A DNA stretch of 64,000 nt from Polyangium sp. 6x1 (GCF_029946515.1 NZ_JARZHH010000002.1:248001-312000); one strand, 5' to 3'. Positions 27,033-38,500 are shown, counted from the stretch's first letter. Numbers and translations: made by a program. Notes: a model not told the origin generated them from the letters alone.

Positions 27033-28502
27033 GTGAACTTCATCAGCATCGAGTACGCGGTTTTCTTCGCCGTTGCGTTCGTCGGGTGGTGGGGCCTTTC
27101 GACCCTCCGCCCCTCGTTCGCGACGTCCGGCGGGCGCCTCCTCGCCTCGTGGCCGCGCATCATCTTCCTCCTTGCGATGAGTTACGGCTTCTACGCCGCC
27201 TGGGATTGGCGGTATCTGCCGCTCATCTTCGGCTCGTCGACGGTCGACTTTTTCCTCGCGCGCATCATCGCGAACGAGAAGAGCGCCTCACGCCGCAAGG
27301 CGCTCCTCACGATCACCGTCGTCCTGAACCTCGGCTTCCTCGGCTTCTTCAAGTACTGGAACTTCGGCGTCGAGAACGTCGAGCTGCTCCGCGCGTGGCT
27401 CACGGGAACTGCGCCGAAGACGACCGAAGCGATGCGGGTCCTGCTCCCGCCCGTCGGCATCTCGTTCTTCACCTTCGAGTCGATGAGCTACGTCATCGAC
27501 GTCTACCGCGGCGATCTCCCGGCGCACCGGAGCTACCTCCGGTACCTGCTCTTCGTCTCGTTTTTCCCGCACCTCGTCGCGGGCCCGATCGTTCGCCCGC
27601 GTGATCTTCTGCCGCAGCTCGAAGCCGTCCCCTCGCTGCCGAGCCACGTGGGCACCGAGGCCCTGTTCCTGATCGCGACAGGCCTCCTGAAGAAGGTCGT
27701 CTTCGCCGATCAGCTCGCGATCCACCTCGTCGATCGTGTCTTCGAAAGGCCGGAGAGTTACTCCGCGGTCGAGGTGCTCGCGGGCGTCTACGGCTACGCG
27801 GTCCAGATCTACTGCGACTTCTCGGGCTACAGCGACATCGCCATCGGCTCGGCGCTCCTGCTCGGCGTGCGCTTCCCGCCGAACTTCGACGCGCCCTACA
27901 CCTCGTCGAACCTCGCCGAGTTCTGGCGACGCTGGCACATCTCGCTGTCGAGCTGGCTGCGCGACTACCTCTACATCCCGCTCGGCGGAAACCGCGGCTC
28001 GAACGTCGCGACGTACCGCAACCTCATGCTCACGATGCTCCTCGGCGGCCTCTGGCACGGCGCGTCGTGGACGTTCGTCTTCTGGGGTTTTTTGCACGGG
28101 CTCGGCCTCGCCGTCACGCGCGCCGTCGAGCGCGCCGGCGGCAAGAGCGCGGGCAAGCCGAAGAGGCTGCTGCCGAAGCCGATCGGCGTGCTCCTCACGT
28201 TCCACTACGTCTGTCTCGCGTGGATCTTCTTCCGCGCGCCGACCTTCGACATCGGCACGCGCATCCTCAAGCAGATCTGGACGAGGACGACCTTCCACCC
28301 GAACCTGCCGCCGATCGTCGTCGCCTTGCTCGCGCTCGGGATCGCCGTGCACTACACGCCGCGCGTGATCTACGATCGGATGCGCGCCGCGTTCACGGCC
28401 CTGCCGGCCCCCGCGCAGGGCGCCATGCTCTTCCTCGTCGCCGTCGTGCTGCACGAGGCGGCGAGCGTGAAGGCCGTGCCGTTCGTGTACTTCCAGTTCT
28501 AG
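27033..28502 (+). CDS. MBOAT-family O-acyltransferase (AlgI/DltB-like)
   Basis: A 489-residue polytopic membrane protein that should transfer an acyl group, often acetyl, to a polysaccharide or other acceptor. Family motifs are PPVGISFFTFESMSYVIDVY, FFPHLVAGPIVRPRDLLPQ, YCDFSGYSDIAIG, FWRRWHISLSSWLRDYLYIP, LGGNRG and the catalytic-His motif GLWHGASWTF (H342). The GTG at 27033 begins the conserved N-terminus (VNFISIEYAVFFAVAF); the much longer upstream frame overlaps the opposite-strand gene and looks like a shadow. Two small lipoprotein/membrane genes follow closely. No SGNH acetyl-esterase partner is adjacent. Confidence 0.9.
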   Translation: MNFISIEYAVFFAVAFVGWWGLSTLRPSFATSGGRLLASWPRIIFLLAMSYGFYAAWDWRYLPLIFGSSTVDFFLARIIANEKSASRRKALLTITVVLNLGFLGFFKYWNFGVENVELLRAWLTGTAPKTTEAMRVLLPPVGISFFTFESMSYVIDVYRGDLPAHRSYLRYLLFVSFFPHLVAGPIVRPRDLLPQLEAVPSLPSHVGTEALFLIATGLLKKVVFADQLAIHLVDRVFERPESYSAVEVLAGVYGYAVQIYCDFSGYSDIAIGSALLLGVRFPPNFDAPYTSSNLAEFWRRWHISLSSWLRDYLYIPLGGNRGSNVATYRNLMLTMLLGGLWHGASWTFVFWGFLHGLGLAVTRAVERAGGKSAGKPKRLLPKPIGVLLTFHYVCLAWIFFRAPTFDIGTRILKQIWTRTTFHPNLPPIVVALLALGIAVHYTPRVIYDRMRAAFTALPAPAQGAMLFLVAVVLHEAASVKAVPFVYFQF

Positions 28503-28504
28503 CC

Positions 28505-28804
28505 ATGCGCCCCTTCGCCCTGCTCCTCCTCCTCGGCCTCGTCGGTTGTGACAGCACGATCAACGGACGCGGCGCGGCCACGCCGCTCGTGCGCGTGCAC
28601 GCGGCCAAGGACCTCGATTGTCCCGACGAGGAGGTGCGCGTGACCGAGGAGTTCGGCGGGGTCTACAAGGCCATCGGCTGCGGCAGGAAGGCGTACTATC
28701 GCACCCTCTGCGAGGGCCTCTCCTGCGAGGTGAGGGGCGAGGGCGACGGGCCCGTCGGCTGGCGTGATCGGGCCGATCCGAACGCGCCCGTGCAACCGAG
28801 GTAG
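28505..28804 (+). CDS. Small lipoprotein
   Basis: A 99-residue protein starting MRPFALLLLLGLVGCDSTIN, with a lipobox LVGC and lipidated Cys15. The mature part has several more Cys (DLDCPDEEV, IGCGRKAYYRTLCEGLSCEV), probably disulfide-bonded. It begins two bases after the MBOAT stop, so it is co-transcribed. No family recognised. Confidence 0.72.
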   Translation: MRPFALLLLLGLVGCDSTINGRGAATPLVRVHAAKDLDCPDEEVRVTEEFGGVYKAIGCGRKAYYRTLCEGLSCEVRGEGDGPVGWRDRADPNAPVQPR

Positions 28805-28838
28805 ATTTCCCGCGAGCGCTTTGCGACAGGACCGAACG

Positions 28839-29219
28839 ATGAGCGAGACGAACGAGGGCGCGGATCAGCAGGGCGAGGCCGAAGAGCCGAACGAGGCCGC
28901 GCGCCCCAAGAAGAAGCGCAAGAAGAAGGCGAAGGCGCCGCGCGAAGGCGTGCCCTCGTTCGCGCAACGGTTCCCGCGCGACGAAGAGCTCGACGCGCTG
29001 CTCGCCGCCTTCGACCGCGGCGACTACGGTCGCGTCCGCGAGGACGGCGCGCGCCTCGTGAAGAGCACCGAAGACCCGGCCGTGCGTCGCGCCGCCGAGG
29101 AGCTGCTCCGCCGCATCGAGCCCGATCCGCTCGCGAAGTACATGCTCTTCGCCGCGTGCTTGCTCCTCGCCTTTTTCACGGTCTGGTACTTCTCCCACCG
29201 GCTCGCGCCCACCCCATGA
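28839..29219 (+). CDS. Small tail-anchored membrane protein
   Basis: A 126-residue protein. The acidic/Lys-rich disordered N-terminus (MSETNEGADQQGEAEEPNEA, then PKKKRKKKAK) precedes a helical TPR-like segment (DEELDALLAAFDRGDYGRVR then AAEELLRRIEPDP). A single C-terminal transmembrane helix follows (YMLFAACLLLAFFTVWYF). The stop overlaps the next ATG as ATGA, so it is coupled to the following lipoprotein gene. Function unknown. Confidence 0.7.
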   Translation: MSETNEGADQQGEAEEPNEAARPKKKRKKKAKAPREGVPSFAQRFPRDEELDALLAAFDRGDYGRVREDGARLVKSTEDPAVRRAAEELLRRIEPDPLAKYMLFAACLLLAFFTVWYFSHRLAPTP

Positions 29220-29851
29220 CGTCGAGGCGCAAAGCCCTCGCCCGGAGCCTCTCCGGCCTCGCGCTCGCCGCGTGTGGGCCTGCCGCGCCCGAGCCCCGGC
29301 CTTCGTTCACCGCCCCCGGCGACGGCGCCGTCGGCGTCTCCTCGGGCACGCAAATCGAGCGGTATTTCCCGCTCGTTCACGGAAACCTCTGGCACTACGA
29401 GACGACGAGCGACGACGGCGAGCGTGGCCTTTTGCTCGTCCGCGCCCGCCGCACGAGCGCGTCCGAAGGCGAGCTCGTCACGCCGACCGGCGCGCGACGC
29501 GTCGCGTTCACGAGCGAAGGCGTCGCGCTCCTCGGCCGCTCGGTCTACGTGCTCCGCGCGCCGATCGCCGCTGGCATGAGCTGGACCGGCGAGCATGGCG
29601 GATGGACGCGGATCGTGGCGGTCGGCCAGAGCGTGACCGTGCCGGCGGGGCGCTTCGACGGGTGTGTCGTCACGGTCGAAGATCGCGGCGGGGATGTCCC
29701 CGTCCGCTACACGACCACGTTTTGTCCCGATGTCGGCATCACCGTTCTCGACGTCGAGGCGCGCGCGGCCCACGAGCGAGCCGAACTCCGGAGTTACGGA
29801 CCACCCGTGAACATCGGACCGGAAGGCACGAGCGTCACCACGACGCCCTGA
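29216..29851 (+). CDS. Putative lipoprotein
   Basis: A 211-residue protein starting MTSRRKALARSLSGLALAAC with a lipobox at LAAC (Cys20). The mature part is beta-rich, including FPLVHGNLWHYETTSDDGE, TVPAGRFDGCVVTVEDRGG and FCPDVGITVLDVE. This pattern (a residue block after PLxxGNxWxY, later AGxFxxCxxV) is common in secreted bacterial proteins of unknown function. The ATG at 29216 overlaps the previous stop by 4 nt and places the signal peptide at the N-terminus, so the longer frame from 29156 is rejected. It is followed by a hairpin terminator. Confidence 0.75.
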   Translation: MTSRRKALARSLSGLALAACGPAAPEPRPSFTAPGDGAVGVSSGTQIERYFPLVHGNLWHYETTSDDGERGLLLVRARRTSASEGELVTPTGARRVAFTSEGVALLGRSVYVLRAPIAAGMSWTGEHGGWTRIVAVGQSVTVPAGRFDGCVVTVEDRGGDVPVRYTTTFCPDVGITVLDVEARAAHERAELRSYGPPVNIGPEGTSVTTTP

Positions 29852-29885
29852 ATCACGGGGGCAGACGTTACGTTAGCGGCGGTCG

Positions 29886-29926
29886 CGAGCGCGCTGCGGG
29901 CGCGCGCTCGTGGCTTCCGTTTTCGC
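29886..29926 (+). terminator. Hairpin terminator after the lipoprotein gene
   Basis: A 9-bp perfect stem CGAGCGCGC / GCGCGCTCG (29886-29894 and 29902-29910) with a 7-nt loop is followed by TGGCTTCCGTTTT. It lies about 35 nt after the stop at 29851 and 57 nt before the tryptophan dioxygenase start, separating two transcription units. Confidence 0.5.
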
Positions 29927-29966
29927 CGGCCGGAAGTAGACTCGCCTCGCGTCAAGGAGCCGGGGC

Positions 29967-31064
<1,098 letters not shown>

Positions 31065-31065
31065 C

Positions 31066-33084
31066 GTGGGCAAACGAATTCTGTCGAGCTTTCTTACCAT
31101 CGACGCACGCTCCCTCGGGCTCTTTCGCATCACGATGGCCCTCGTCCTTCTGGGCGATCTCTTCCGCCGCTGGCCCTGGGTGCGCGCGTTTTATTCGAAT
31201 GAGGGCGTCCTCCCGAACCACAACCACATCTTCAACCTGCGCGACAAAGGCCAGGTCTGGAGCTTCCTCCACGCCTTTTCGAGCCCCGGCGAGAACCACG
31301 TCGCGTTCGTCCTGATCCTCCTCGTCTACCTCGGCTTTCTCCTCGGCTGGAAGACGCGCGTCTTTCACGCGCTTTCGCTCGTCTGCCTCGTGAGCCTAGG
31401 CTCGCGCAACATCCTGCTCGAAAACCAGGGCAACTACGCGGCCGTCGCGTTCCTCTTTTTCACGCTCTTCTTGCCGCTCGGCAGCCGCTTCTCCATCGAC
31501 GCCCTCGCCCGCTCGTACGCGGATCGCGACGAGAAGACCGACGCCGATCTGAACGATCGCCGACGGCCCACGGAGGCCGAGCTCCGGGCCAGCCGCGGGC
31601 CCGGCTGGTCGCCCCTCTCGTTCGCGGCGCTCGCCGTCACGCTGCAAATCGTGATCATCCTGATCGCGTCCGCGGCCTGGCATTTCGCGGGGCCGTGGCG
31701 GGACGGCAGCGGGCTTCATCAGGCGCTCCACGTCGAGCGCTGGGTGAGCGACCTCGGGGCGCGGTTTCAACACGCGCCGGCGGGCCTTTTGAAGGGTCTG
31801 TCGTATCTGCTCCTCGCCACGGAGTGCGCCGTGCCGCTCCTCGTGCTCGTCCCCGTGGCGCGCCGGCCTCTCCGCGGCGTCGCGGTCGCGCTCCTCGTCG
31901 TGTATTCGCTCCTGCTCGGCGTCCTGTTCTCGCTCGGCCTTTATGCCTGGACGCTCCTCGCCGCCGCGGCGCTGCTCGTGCCCGCGGAGAGCTGGGACGC
32001 CTTCGAACGCCGCTTCTCCCCCGAGCGCGCGCGCAGCGTCGTCTACGACGAGGATTGCGGCGTTTGCTTGTGGCTCGCGCGCCTCGCCAAACGCCTCGAC
32101 GCCCATCAGCACCTCGTGTTCCAGGGCAATGGCGACCTCGAGGGCCTCCGCCGCGGGAAGGCCGACGGCACGATCGAGACCGTCGAGCTGCCGGCAGACA
32201 TCACCGCGGAGCTCGTGCAGAACACGATCGTCGTCGTCGACCCAAAGGGCACGGTCGTCACGCGGTGCCGCGGCATCGCGGAGATCGTGCGGGCCTTGCC
32301 GTTCGGCGCGCCGCTCGCTTTCGTCATGCGCCTGCCGGGCATCTCGAACCTGCTCGACCTCTTCTACGATGCCTTCGCCAAGCGGCGCGCCGACATCAGC
32401 GTGCTCCTCGGGATGGACGCGTGCGGCGTCCCTGCGCCGAACGATGAATCCGAGCCCGACGCGGCCGAGGCCCTCGAAGTCCCGTCTGCCCTGCGTGTGA
32501 AGCGACTCCTTTCGGGCGGCCTCCGCGAGGCATTCGTGCTCGTGCTCTTCGTCGCGGCGCTCGCGCAGGCGGCCAAGGAAAATCCGCTCCGTTTCTCGAT
32601 TCCCCAGGGCAAGGTGCTCGCGGCGGTCGTCGCCTGGCCGCGCATGCTGGAGCGCTGGGACGTGCTCGCCGTGAGCGCCGAGGACGGCGTCTTCGTGGTC
32701 GACGGCCAGAACCGCAAGGGCGCGAGCATCGACCCGCTCACGGGCGCCCCGCCTGCGATCGACCCGGCGGCCTTCAACGCGCGCAAGCTCGGCCAGCTCT
32801 GGAATGATTACCTGAACCGCGTCCGCCTGCGCGAGTACGAGCCGTTCCAGAAGGCCCTGCGTGATTATCTCGGCAAGGGCGGCCCCGCGCTCGAAGGCCG
32901 CGCGCCGGACGAGCAGCTCTCGGGCTACGACGCCTACTGGGTGAAGTACGCGATTGGGAAGCCCGGCGAGGGCCCGGCGCGGGTCGAGAAGGGTCGGGAA
33001 AAACTCTTCACGCATTCGCGCGGCGGACGCCTCGGTGTCGACCGGCTCCCCATCATCAAGCCCGAACTCCGCCGGCAGGAGTAG
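31066..33084 (+). CDS. HTTM-domain membrane protein with DCC thiol-disulfide domain
   Basis: A 672-residue polytopic membrane protein. The first about 320 residues resemble the HTTM domain of vitamin-K-dependent gamma-carboxylase-like proteins (LGLFRITMALVLLGDLFRRW, FYSNEGVLPNHNHIF and several membrane helices). Residues about 325-440 are a DCC1-like (DUF393) thioredoxin-type domain with YDEDCGVCLWLAR; the CxxC is C331/C334. A third hydrophobic segment and a soluble C-terminal part follow (DPLTGAPPAIDPAAFN and a Trp-rich end). It starts with GTG one base after kynA. It is paralogous to the next gene and 5 nt upstream of it. Substrate unknown; a redox role is suggested by the CxxC. Confidence 0.8.
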   Translation: MGKRILSSFLTIDARSLGLFRITMALVLLGDLFRRWPWVRAFYSNEGVLPNHNHIFNLRDKGQVWSFLHAFSSPGENHVAFVLILLVYLGFLLGWKTRVFHALSLVCLVSLGSRNILLENQGNYAAVAFLFFTLFLPLGSRFSIDALARSYADRDEKTDADLNDRRRPTEAELRASRGPGWSPLSFAALAVTLQIVIILIASAAWHFAGPWRDGSGLHQALHVERWVSDLGARFQHAPAGLLKGLSYLLLATECAVPLLVLVPVARRPLRGVAVALLVVYSLLLGVLFSLGLYAWTLLAAAALLVPAESWDAFERRFSPERARSVVYDEDCGVCLWLARLAKRLDAHQHLVFQGNGDLEGLRRGKADGTIETVELPADITAELVQNTIVVVDPKGTVVTRCRGIAEIVRALPFGAPLAFVMRLPGISNLLDLFYDAFAKRRADISVLLGMDACGVPAPNDESEPDAAEALEVPSALRVKRLLSGGLREAFVLVLFVAALAQAAKENPLRFSIPQGKVLAAVVAWPRMLERWDVLAVSAEDGVFVVDGQNRKGASIDPLTGAPPAIDPAAFNARKLGQLWNDYLNRVRLREYEPFQKALRDYLGKGGPALEGRAPDEQLSGYDAYWVKYAIGKPGEGPARVEKGREKLFTHSRGGRLGVDRLPIIKPELRRQE

Positions 33085-33089
33085 GCGCC

Positions 33090-35108
33090 GTGGCCGACAT
33101 AGCCGCCGAGGGCGAGGTCACGGCCGCCGGGCCGGAGGAGAAGCCGCGGGAGGACAAACCCGCAACGCCGCGGTTCTCCCGGCTCCGCGCCGGGTTCGCG
33201 TGGCTCCGCGACCATTACATGACGATGGATCCGCGCACGCTCGGGCTCTTCCGGCTCGTGATCGGGTTCCTCGTCACCGCCGATTGCATCCGGCACTGGA
33301 AGGAGGCGCGCTGGTTCTATTCGAACGAGGGCGTCCTCACGAACCATTACCACCTCTTCCGTCCGAGCAGCGGCTTCAATTTCAGCATCTTCCACGCGTT
33401 CTCCTCGCTCGAAGAGGTCCACGTCGCCTTCGCGATCGCGACGTTCTGCCATTTTTGTTTCTTCATCGGCTGGCACACCCGCATCTTCTCGGTCCTCTCG
33501 TTCCTCTTCGTGACGAGCCTCGACAACCGGCTCGTCATGGTCGAGAACGGCGGGTATGTCGTGGAAAACCTGCTCATCGGCTGGGCGATGTTCATGCCCA
33601 CCGGCCAGCGATTCTCCGTCGACGCGCTCGTGCGCTCGTTGCGCGAGCGCAAGGAGCGCTCGGTCTCCGAGCTCAACGCCCGCGCGCCGTTCGCCTGGGC
33701 CACGAAGCCCTACGTCTCGCTGATCGGGCTCGTCACGACCCTGAACATCGCGGTCATTTATTATTTCAACGTCGTCAACAAATCGGGCCACATCTGGCGC
33801 AAGGGCGACACGGTCCATTACGTGCTCCACCTCGATCGCATGATCACGGGGCTCGCCGTGCCGTTTCGCGAGTACATGCCGCTCTGGATGATGCGGCCCG
33901 TCACCTGGAGCGTGCTCGTCGTCGAGGCGCTCCTCGTGCCGCTCATCCTCGCCCCCGCCGGCCGCCGCGTCACGCGGCCGCTCGCCATGCTCCTGATGAC
34001 CGGCTTGCACGGGAGCTTCGGCGTGATGATGCGCCTCGGCCCGTTCTCCTGGTTCATGATCGCCTGGAGCTTCCTGTTCCCCCAGCCCGTGCACTGGGAG
34101 ATCCTCGGCCGCTGGTACACGAAGAAGGCCCGCGCGTGGATCGTGGTTTACGATCGGCGCTCCTCGCTCGCGTTTTTCCTCTGCCGCCTCTTCGCGCGCC
34201 TCGACCTCTGCGAGCGCCTCACGTTCGAGGAGAGCCCCGAGGACGAACCCGCGCCGGCGCTCCTCCGCGTCCGTGATCCCGCCTCGAACGAGGTCCTCGA
34301 CGATCACGCGGCGCTCGCGGCGATCGCGCGATCGCTGCCGGCGGGCCGCTTTTTCTGGCCCCTCTTCCGCGTCCTCTCGCTCGGCCTCTCGGCCCCGCTT
34401 TTCGGCTACGTCGCCCGCCGCCGCGACGCCGTTGCCCGCGCTTTCGGCCTCGACGCGAGGCCGCGCGGCCGTGCGGCGAGCGCAGGGCCTTCCCCGCTCG
34501 CCGCGCGCGCGGGGCGGGTGCGCGCGGGCCTGCGCGAGGCGCTCGTGGCCTGGTTTTTCGCCTGCGCGCTGAGCCAGACGCTGAACGAGAACAAGTCCGT
34601 CCCTGCGCCCCTGAAGCCCCCGCAGCCGTGGCTCATGCAAGCGACCCTCGGCTACCCGCGCATGTATCAGGGCTGGGGTATGTTCGCGCCGAACCCGATC
34701 AGCGACGACGGCTCGATCACGGTCGACGCAGTTACCATCAGCGGTCGCCACGTCGATCCGTTCACCGGCGAGGAGCCGGACCTCAATCTCTCGGACGCGC
34801 GCGGCCTCGGCTTGAACCAGATCCGGCAGGACTACTTCAACCGTATCCGGCTCGATCGCAACAAAGTGTTCCGTCAGGGCCTCCGGGAGTACCTCCTGCG
34901 CTGGCACGAGGAGACCGGCCGCCCCGAGGACGAGCTCGTCGCGTTCGACGTGTACTGGCTGCGGGATCAGTGCCCTCTGCCTGGACAAACACAGCCCTAC
35001 AAGCACGAAAAGATTGCAATCTTGACATACCGAAAGCCTGGATACAGGCCTGCGCCGGGCAATCCTTCGCTCCCGCCCGAGCCAAAGGTCGAGAGCGCGG
35101 GCAACTGA
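33090..35108 (+). CDS. HTTM-domain membrane protein with degenerate DCC domain
   Basis: A 672-residue paralogue of the preceding protein with the same three-part layout. The HTTM part has LGLFRLVIGFLVTADCIRHW and FYSNEGVLTNHYHLF. The DCC-like part reads YDRRSSLAFFLCRL where the neighbour has YDEDCGVCLWLARL, so both CxxC cysteines are replaced (Ser358 and Ala361) and thiol redox activity should be lost. The C-terminal soluble part (MYQGWGMFAPNPISDDG and DPFTGEEPDLNL) is better conserved with membrane-linked HTTM proteins. GTG start at 33090. It is the last gene before the polyketide cluster; a 464-bp gap follows. Confidence 0.78.
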   Translation: MADIAAEGEVTAAGPEEKPREDKPATPRFSRLRAGFAWLRDHYMTMDPRTLGLFRLVIGFLVTADCIRHWKEARWFYSNEGVLTNHYHLFRPSSGFNFSIFHAFSSLEEVHVAFAIATFCHFCFFIGWHTRIFSVLSFLFVTSLDNRLVMVENGGYVVENLLIGWAMFMPTGQRFSVDALVRSLRERKERSVSELNARAPFAWATKPYVSLIGLVTTLNIAVIYYFNVVNKSGHIWRKGDTVHYVLHLDRMITGLAVPFREYMPLWMMRPVTWSVLVVEALLVPLILAPAGRRVTRPLAMLLMTGLHGSFGVMMRLGPFSWFMIAWSFLFPQPVHWEILGRWYTKKARAWIVVYDRRSSLAFFLCRLFARLDLCERLTFEESPEDEPAPALLRVRDPASNEVLDDHAALAAIARSLPAGRFFWPLFRVLSLGLSAPLFGYVARRRDAVARAFGLDARPRGRAASAGPSPLAARAGRVRAGLREALVAWFFACALSQTLNENKSVPAPLKPPQPWLMQATLGYPRMYQGWGMFAPNPISDDGSITVDAVTISGRHVDPFTGEEPDLNLSDARGLGLNQIRQDYFNRIRLDRNKVFRQGLREYLLRWHEETGRPEDELVAFDVYWLRDQCPLPGQTQPYKHEKIAILTYRKPGYRPAPGNPSLPPEPKVESAGN

Positions 35109-35572
35109 TTCTGTCGTGACACACCCGCGGGCCGTCCGGAGCGCTCCTCGCTTTGGCGTTCCGGTGTGGCCGTGCGGGCTGGCTTGCATCGCGGTCCGAG
35201 CACCGAACGTGCGATGGGCAAACGGTTCGGGTTCGTTTAGGATTCTCTGGACTGTATGTGCGACGTCCTCCCTGCTTCGATCGATCTTCGGCGGGGAACC
35301 GAGGGCGAAGGGCGCCGACGCTCTCGCCGCGGGGAGGTTTGCCGTCATGGTCGCCGCGGTGCGCGCTCGCCGGGGTGGGCGAGAAACGCGCGATGCGGGC
35401 TACCTCGTGCGTCGCTTCGCCTCCTCGGGGTATATGCTGCTTCCGGGAGCGCGCCTTGCAGCGCGCTTCGAACGCTCGAGCAGGGTTTGAGGCTTTTCGC
35501 GGCACATGAGCACGAAGGACCGCGACGAGGCCGATGGGCGGCCTCCAGGAGACGAGGTCGGGTTACGCGTCG
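35109..35572 (+). promoter_or_regulatory. 464-bp intergenic region, probable PKS operon promoter and leader
   Basis: No convincing gene lies here; the one sizeable open frame (35116-35490) is Arg/Ala-rich with no domain. Two AT-richer patches stand out against the GC background: 35228-35260 (GGGTTCGTTTAGGATTCTCT then GGACTGTATGTG) and about 35428-35440 (GGGGTATATGCTG). Either could contain a promoter for the four-gene PKS operon, but I cannot assign boxes securely. If translation of the first PKS begins at ATG 35534 instead of 35573, the region is 39 bp shorter. Confidence 0.35.
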
Positions 35573-38500
35573 ATGACTCCACCCAACGCAGAGAGCCTTT
35601 CGGCCTGGCTGATCTCCCGCCTCGCCGAGCTTCGGGGGATCGATCCGCGGACCATCGACCCACGCGAGCGGTTCCATCGCTACGGGCTCGACTCCCTCGG
35701 GGCCACGAAGCTCATCGCGGATCTGGGCAAGCACCTCGGCCGTAGCCTCTCGCCGACCCTCGTCTGGGAGCACGCGACGCCGGCGTCCCTGGCGAAGTTC
35801 TTGTCGTCGAGCGCGGGTTTGTCCGCGGGGGCCGGTGGCTTGCCAGGCCCCGCGCTCATGCCGCCTTCGTCGCGCGCCACGCCGGTGGGGAACGAGCCCA
35901 TCGCGATCGTGGGCATGGCGTGCCGGTTCCCCAAGGCGCCGGACCTCGACGCGTTCTGGCGCCTCTTGCGCGACGGCATCGACGCGATCACCGAGGTGCC
36001 GCGGGATCGCTGGGACGCGGCAGAGCTCTACGATCCGGACAACAACGCCACGGGCAAGATCAACACCCGCTGGGGCGGGTTCCTCGATCACGTCGACACG
36101 TTCGACCCGCAGTTCTTCGGCATCTCGCCGCGCGAGGCGGTGCAGATGGATCCCCAGCAGAGGCTCGCGCTCGAGCTCGCGCTGGAGGCGCTCGAAGACG
36201 CCGGGATCCCGCCGCCGTCGCTGAAGGGCAGCCGCACGGGCGTCTTCGTCGGCGCGCTCTTCCTCGACCACGCGCTCCTGCAGGATCGCGCCGGGCGCGA
36301 GTCGATCACGGCGCACACGAGCACGGGCGGCGCGTCGTGCATCATCGCGAACCGCATCTCGTATGCGTTTGGCCTCGAGGGCCCGAGCATGACCGTGGAC
36401 ACGGCGTGCTCGTCGTCGCTCGTCGCGATGCACCTCGCCAGCCAGAGCTTGCGCAGCGCCGAGTCGAGCGTCGCGATCGTGGGCGGCGTGAGCTTGATGC
36501 TCGTGCCCGAGACGACGATGGGCTTCACGAAGCTCAACGCGATGAGCCCCGACGGCCGCTGCCGCGCCTTCGACGCGCGCGGCAACGGCTACGTCCGCAG
36601 CGAGGGCGCGGGGCTCGTGATCCTGAAGCGCCTCTCGGACGCGCTGCGCGACGGCGACCGCATCTACGCGGTCGTGCGCGGCAGCGCGGTGAACAACGAC
36701 GGCGCGAGCAACGGCCTCACGGCGCCGAACCCGCACGCCCAGCAGTCGATGCTCAGGGACGCTTGCCGCGCGGCCGGCGTCGCGCCGGCGGACATCCAGT
36801 ACGTCGAGGCGCACGGCACCGGCACGCCGCTCGGCGATCCGATCGAGGCAGGCGCGCTCGGGGCGGTGATCGGCGGCGAGCATCCGCCGGATCAGCCGCT
36901 CTACATCGGGTCCGTCAAGACGAACGTCGGGCACCTCGAGGCGGCCGCGGGGATCGTGGGGCTCATGAAGGTGGCGCTCGCGATGCACCACGACGCGCTG
37001 CCGCCGAGCCTGCATTACGAGTCGCCGAACCCGAACATCGACTTCCTTCGGCTGAACCTGCGCGTCGTCACGAAGGTCGAGCCCTGGCCTGCGTCCGAGG
37101 GCGCGCTGCGACGCGCGGGCGTGAGCTCGTTCGGCTATGGCGGCACGAACGCGCACGTGATCCTGGAGAGCATGGCCCGCTCGACGGCGAGCGTCGCGCT
37201 GATCGAGGCGGGGGCTCCGGAGGCGATGGGCGCCTCGATCGGGCTCGCGCTCGAATCGATCCGCGGCGAGGAGGTGATCGCCGGGCGGGTCCTGCGCGGA
37301 CCTTCGTCGGGCGTGGGCCAGCGGCTCGCGGTCGTGGCGAGCACGAAGAGCGGCCTCGAAGCGCGGCTCGTCGAGGCGCGGGGCGGCGCGGAGGGGCGCG
37401 GAATTTTCCGCGGCGCGGCGCGTGGCTCGCGTCGCGTCGTGTGGGTCTTCTCGGGGCAGGGGTCGCAGTGGGCGGGGATGGGTCGATCCCTCGTGCTGTC
37501 GGAGCCGAGCTTCCGCGCGGCGCTCACGCGTTGCGATCGGGTTCTCGGGCCGCTGCTCGGCTGGTCGGTGCTCGACGAGATCATGGCCGGCTCGCCGCGC
37601 GTCGCGGCCGATCGCATCGACGTCATGTGGCCGGTGCTCTTCGCGTTCCAGGTCGCGCTCGCGGAGCTGCTCTCCGACCTCGGCCTCGAGCCGGGCGCGG
37701 TGATCGGCCACAGCATCGGCGAGGTCGCGGCGGCGCACGTCGCGGGCGTGCTCTCGCTCGAGGACGCGGCGCGGGTCATCGCGCATCAGGCCATGCTCGT
37801 GCAGCGCTCGGCGGGCCAGGGGATGATGCTGCTCGCGGGCGTCGGCTGGGACGAGGCGGAGTCGATCGTCGCGTCCTCGGGCGGCCGCATCCACAGGGCC
37901 ATCGCCGCGAGCCCGACCACCACGGTCTTCTCCGGGGACGGCGGCGCGCTCGTCGGCCTCGCGGCGTCCTTTGCTTCGCGCGGCGTCTTCGCCCGCCCGG
38001 TCAACACGGGCGCCGCCGTGCATGGGCCGCAGATGGCCTACCTCGTCGACGAGCTGCCGCCCCTGCTCGCCGGTCTTCACCCCATGAGCGCGCGTGTCCC
38101 GGTCGTCTCGGGCCTCGCGGGCGAGCGCATCCGGGGCGAGGACCTCGACGTCCCGTACTGGTCGCGGCAGCTCTGCGAGCCGGTCCGGTTCGCGAACGGC
38201 ATTCAGCGCCTCCTCGACGATGGGCTCGCGGTCTTCCTCGAAGTCGCGCCGCACCCGATCGTCAAGCATGCGATCGAGGAGTGCATTCGCCACGTGGACA
38301 AGCAGGCCACGGCGGTCGCGGTGTCGGCGCTCTGGCGCAACGAGGACGAGGGCCGATCGATCCGCGAGGCCGTCGGTCAGCTCTTCGTGCACGGCGCGAG
38401 CGTGATGGATCGCCGGACCGAGTCCGACGCGACCGAGATGGGCCACGTGCACCTCTTGCCCCTCTCGGGCCAGACCGAGGCGGCGATGCGGGACGCGGCG

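Noticed and set aside
35116-35490. Possible 124-residue gene between the HTTM protein and the PKS
   Set aside because: Arg/Ala-rich composition, no ribosome binding site, no recognisable domain; several overlapping frames are equally open here.
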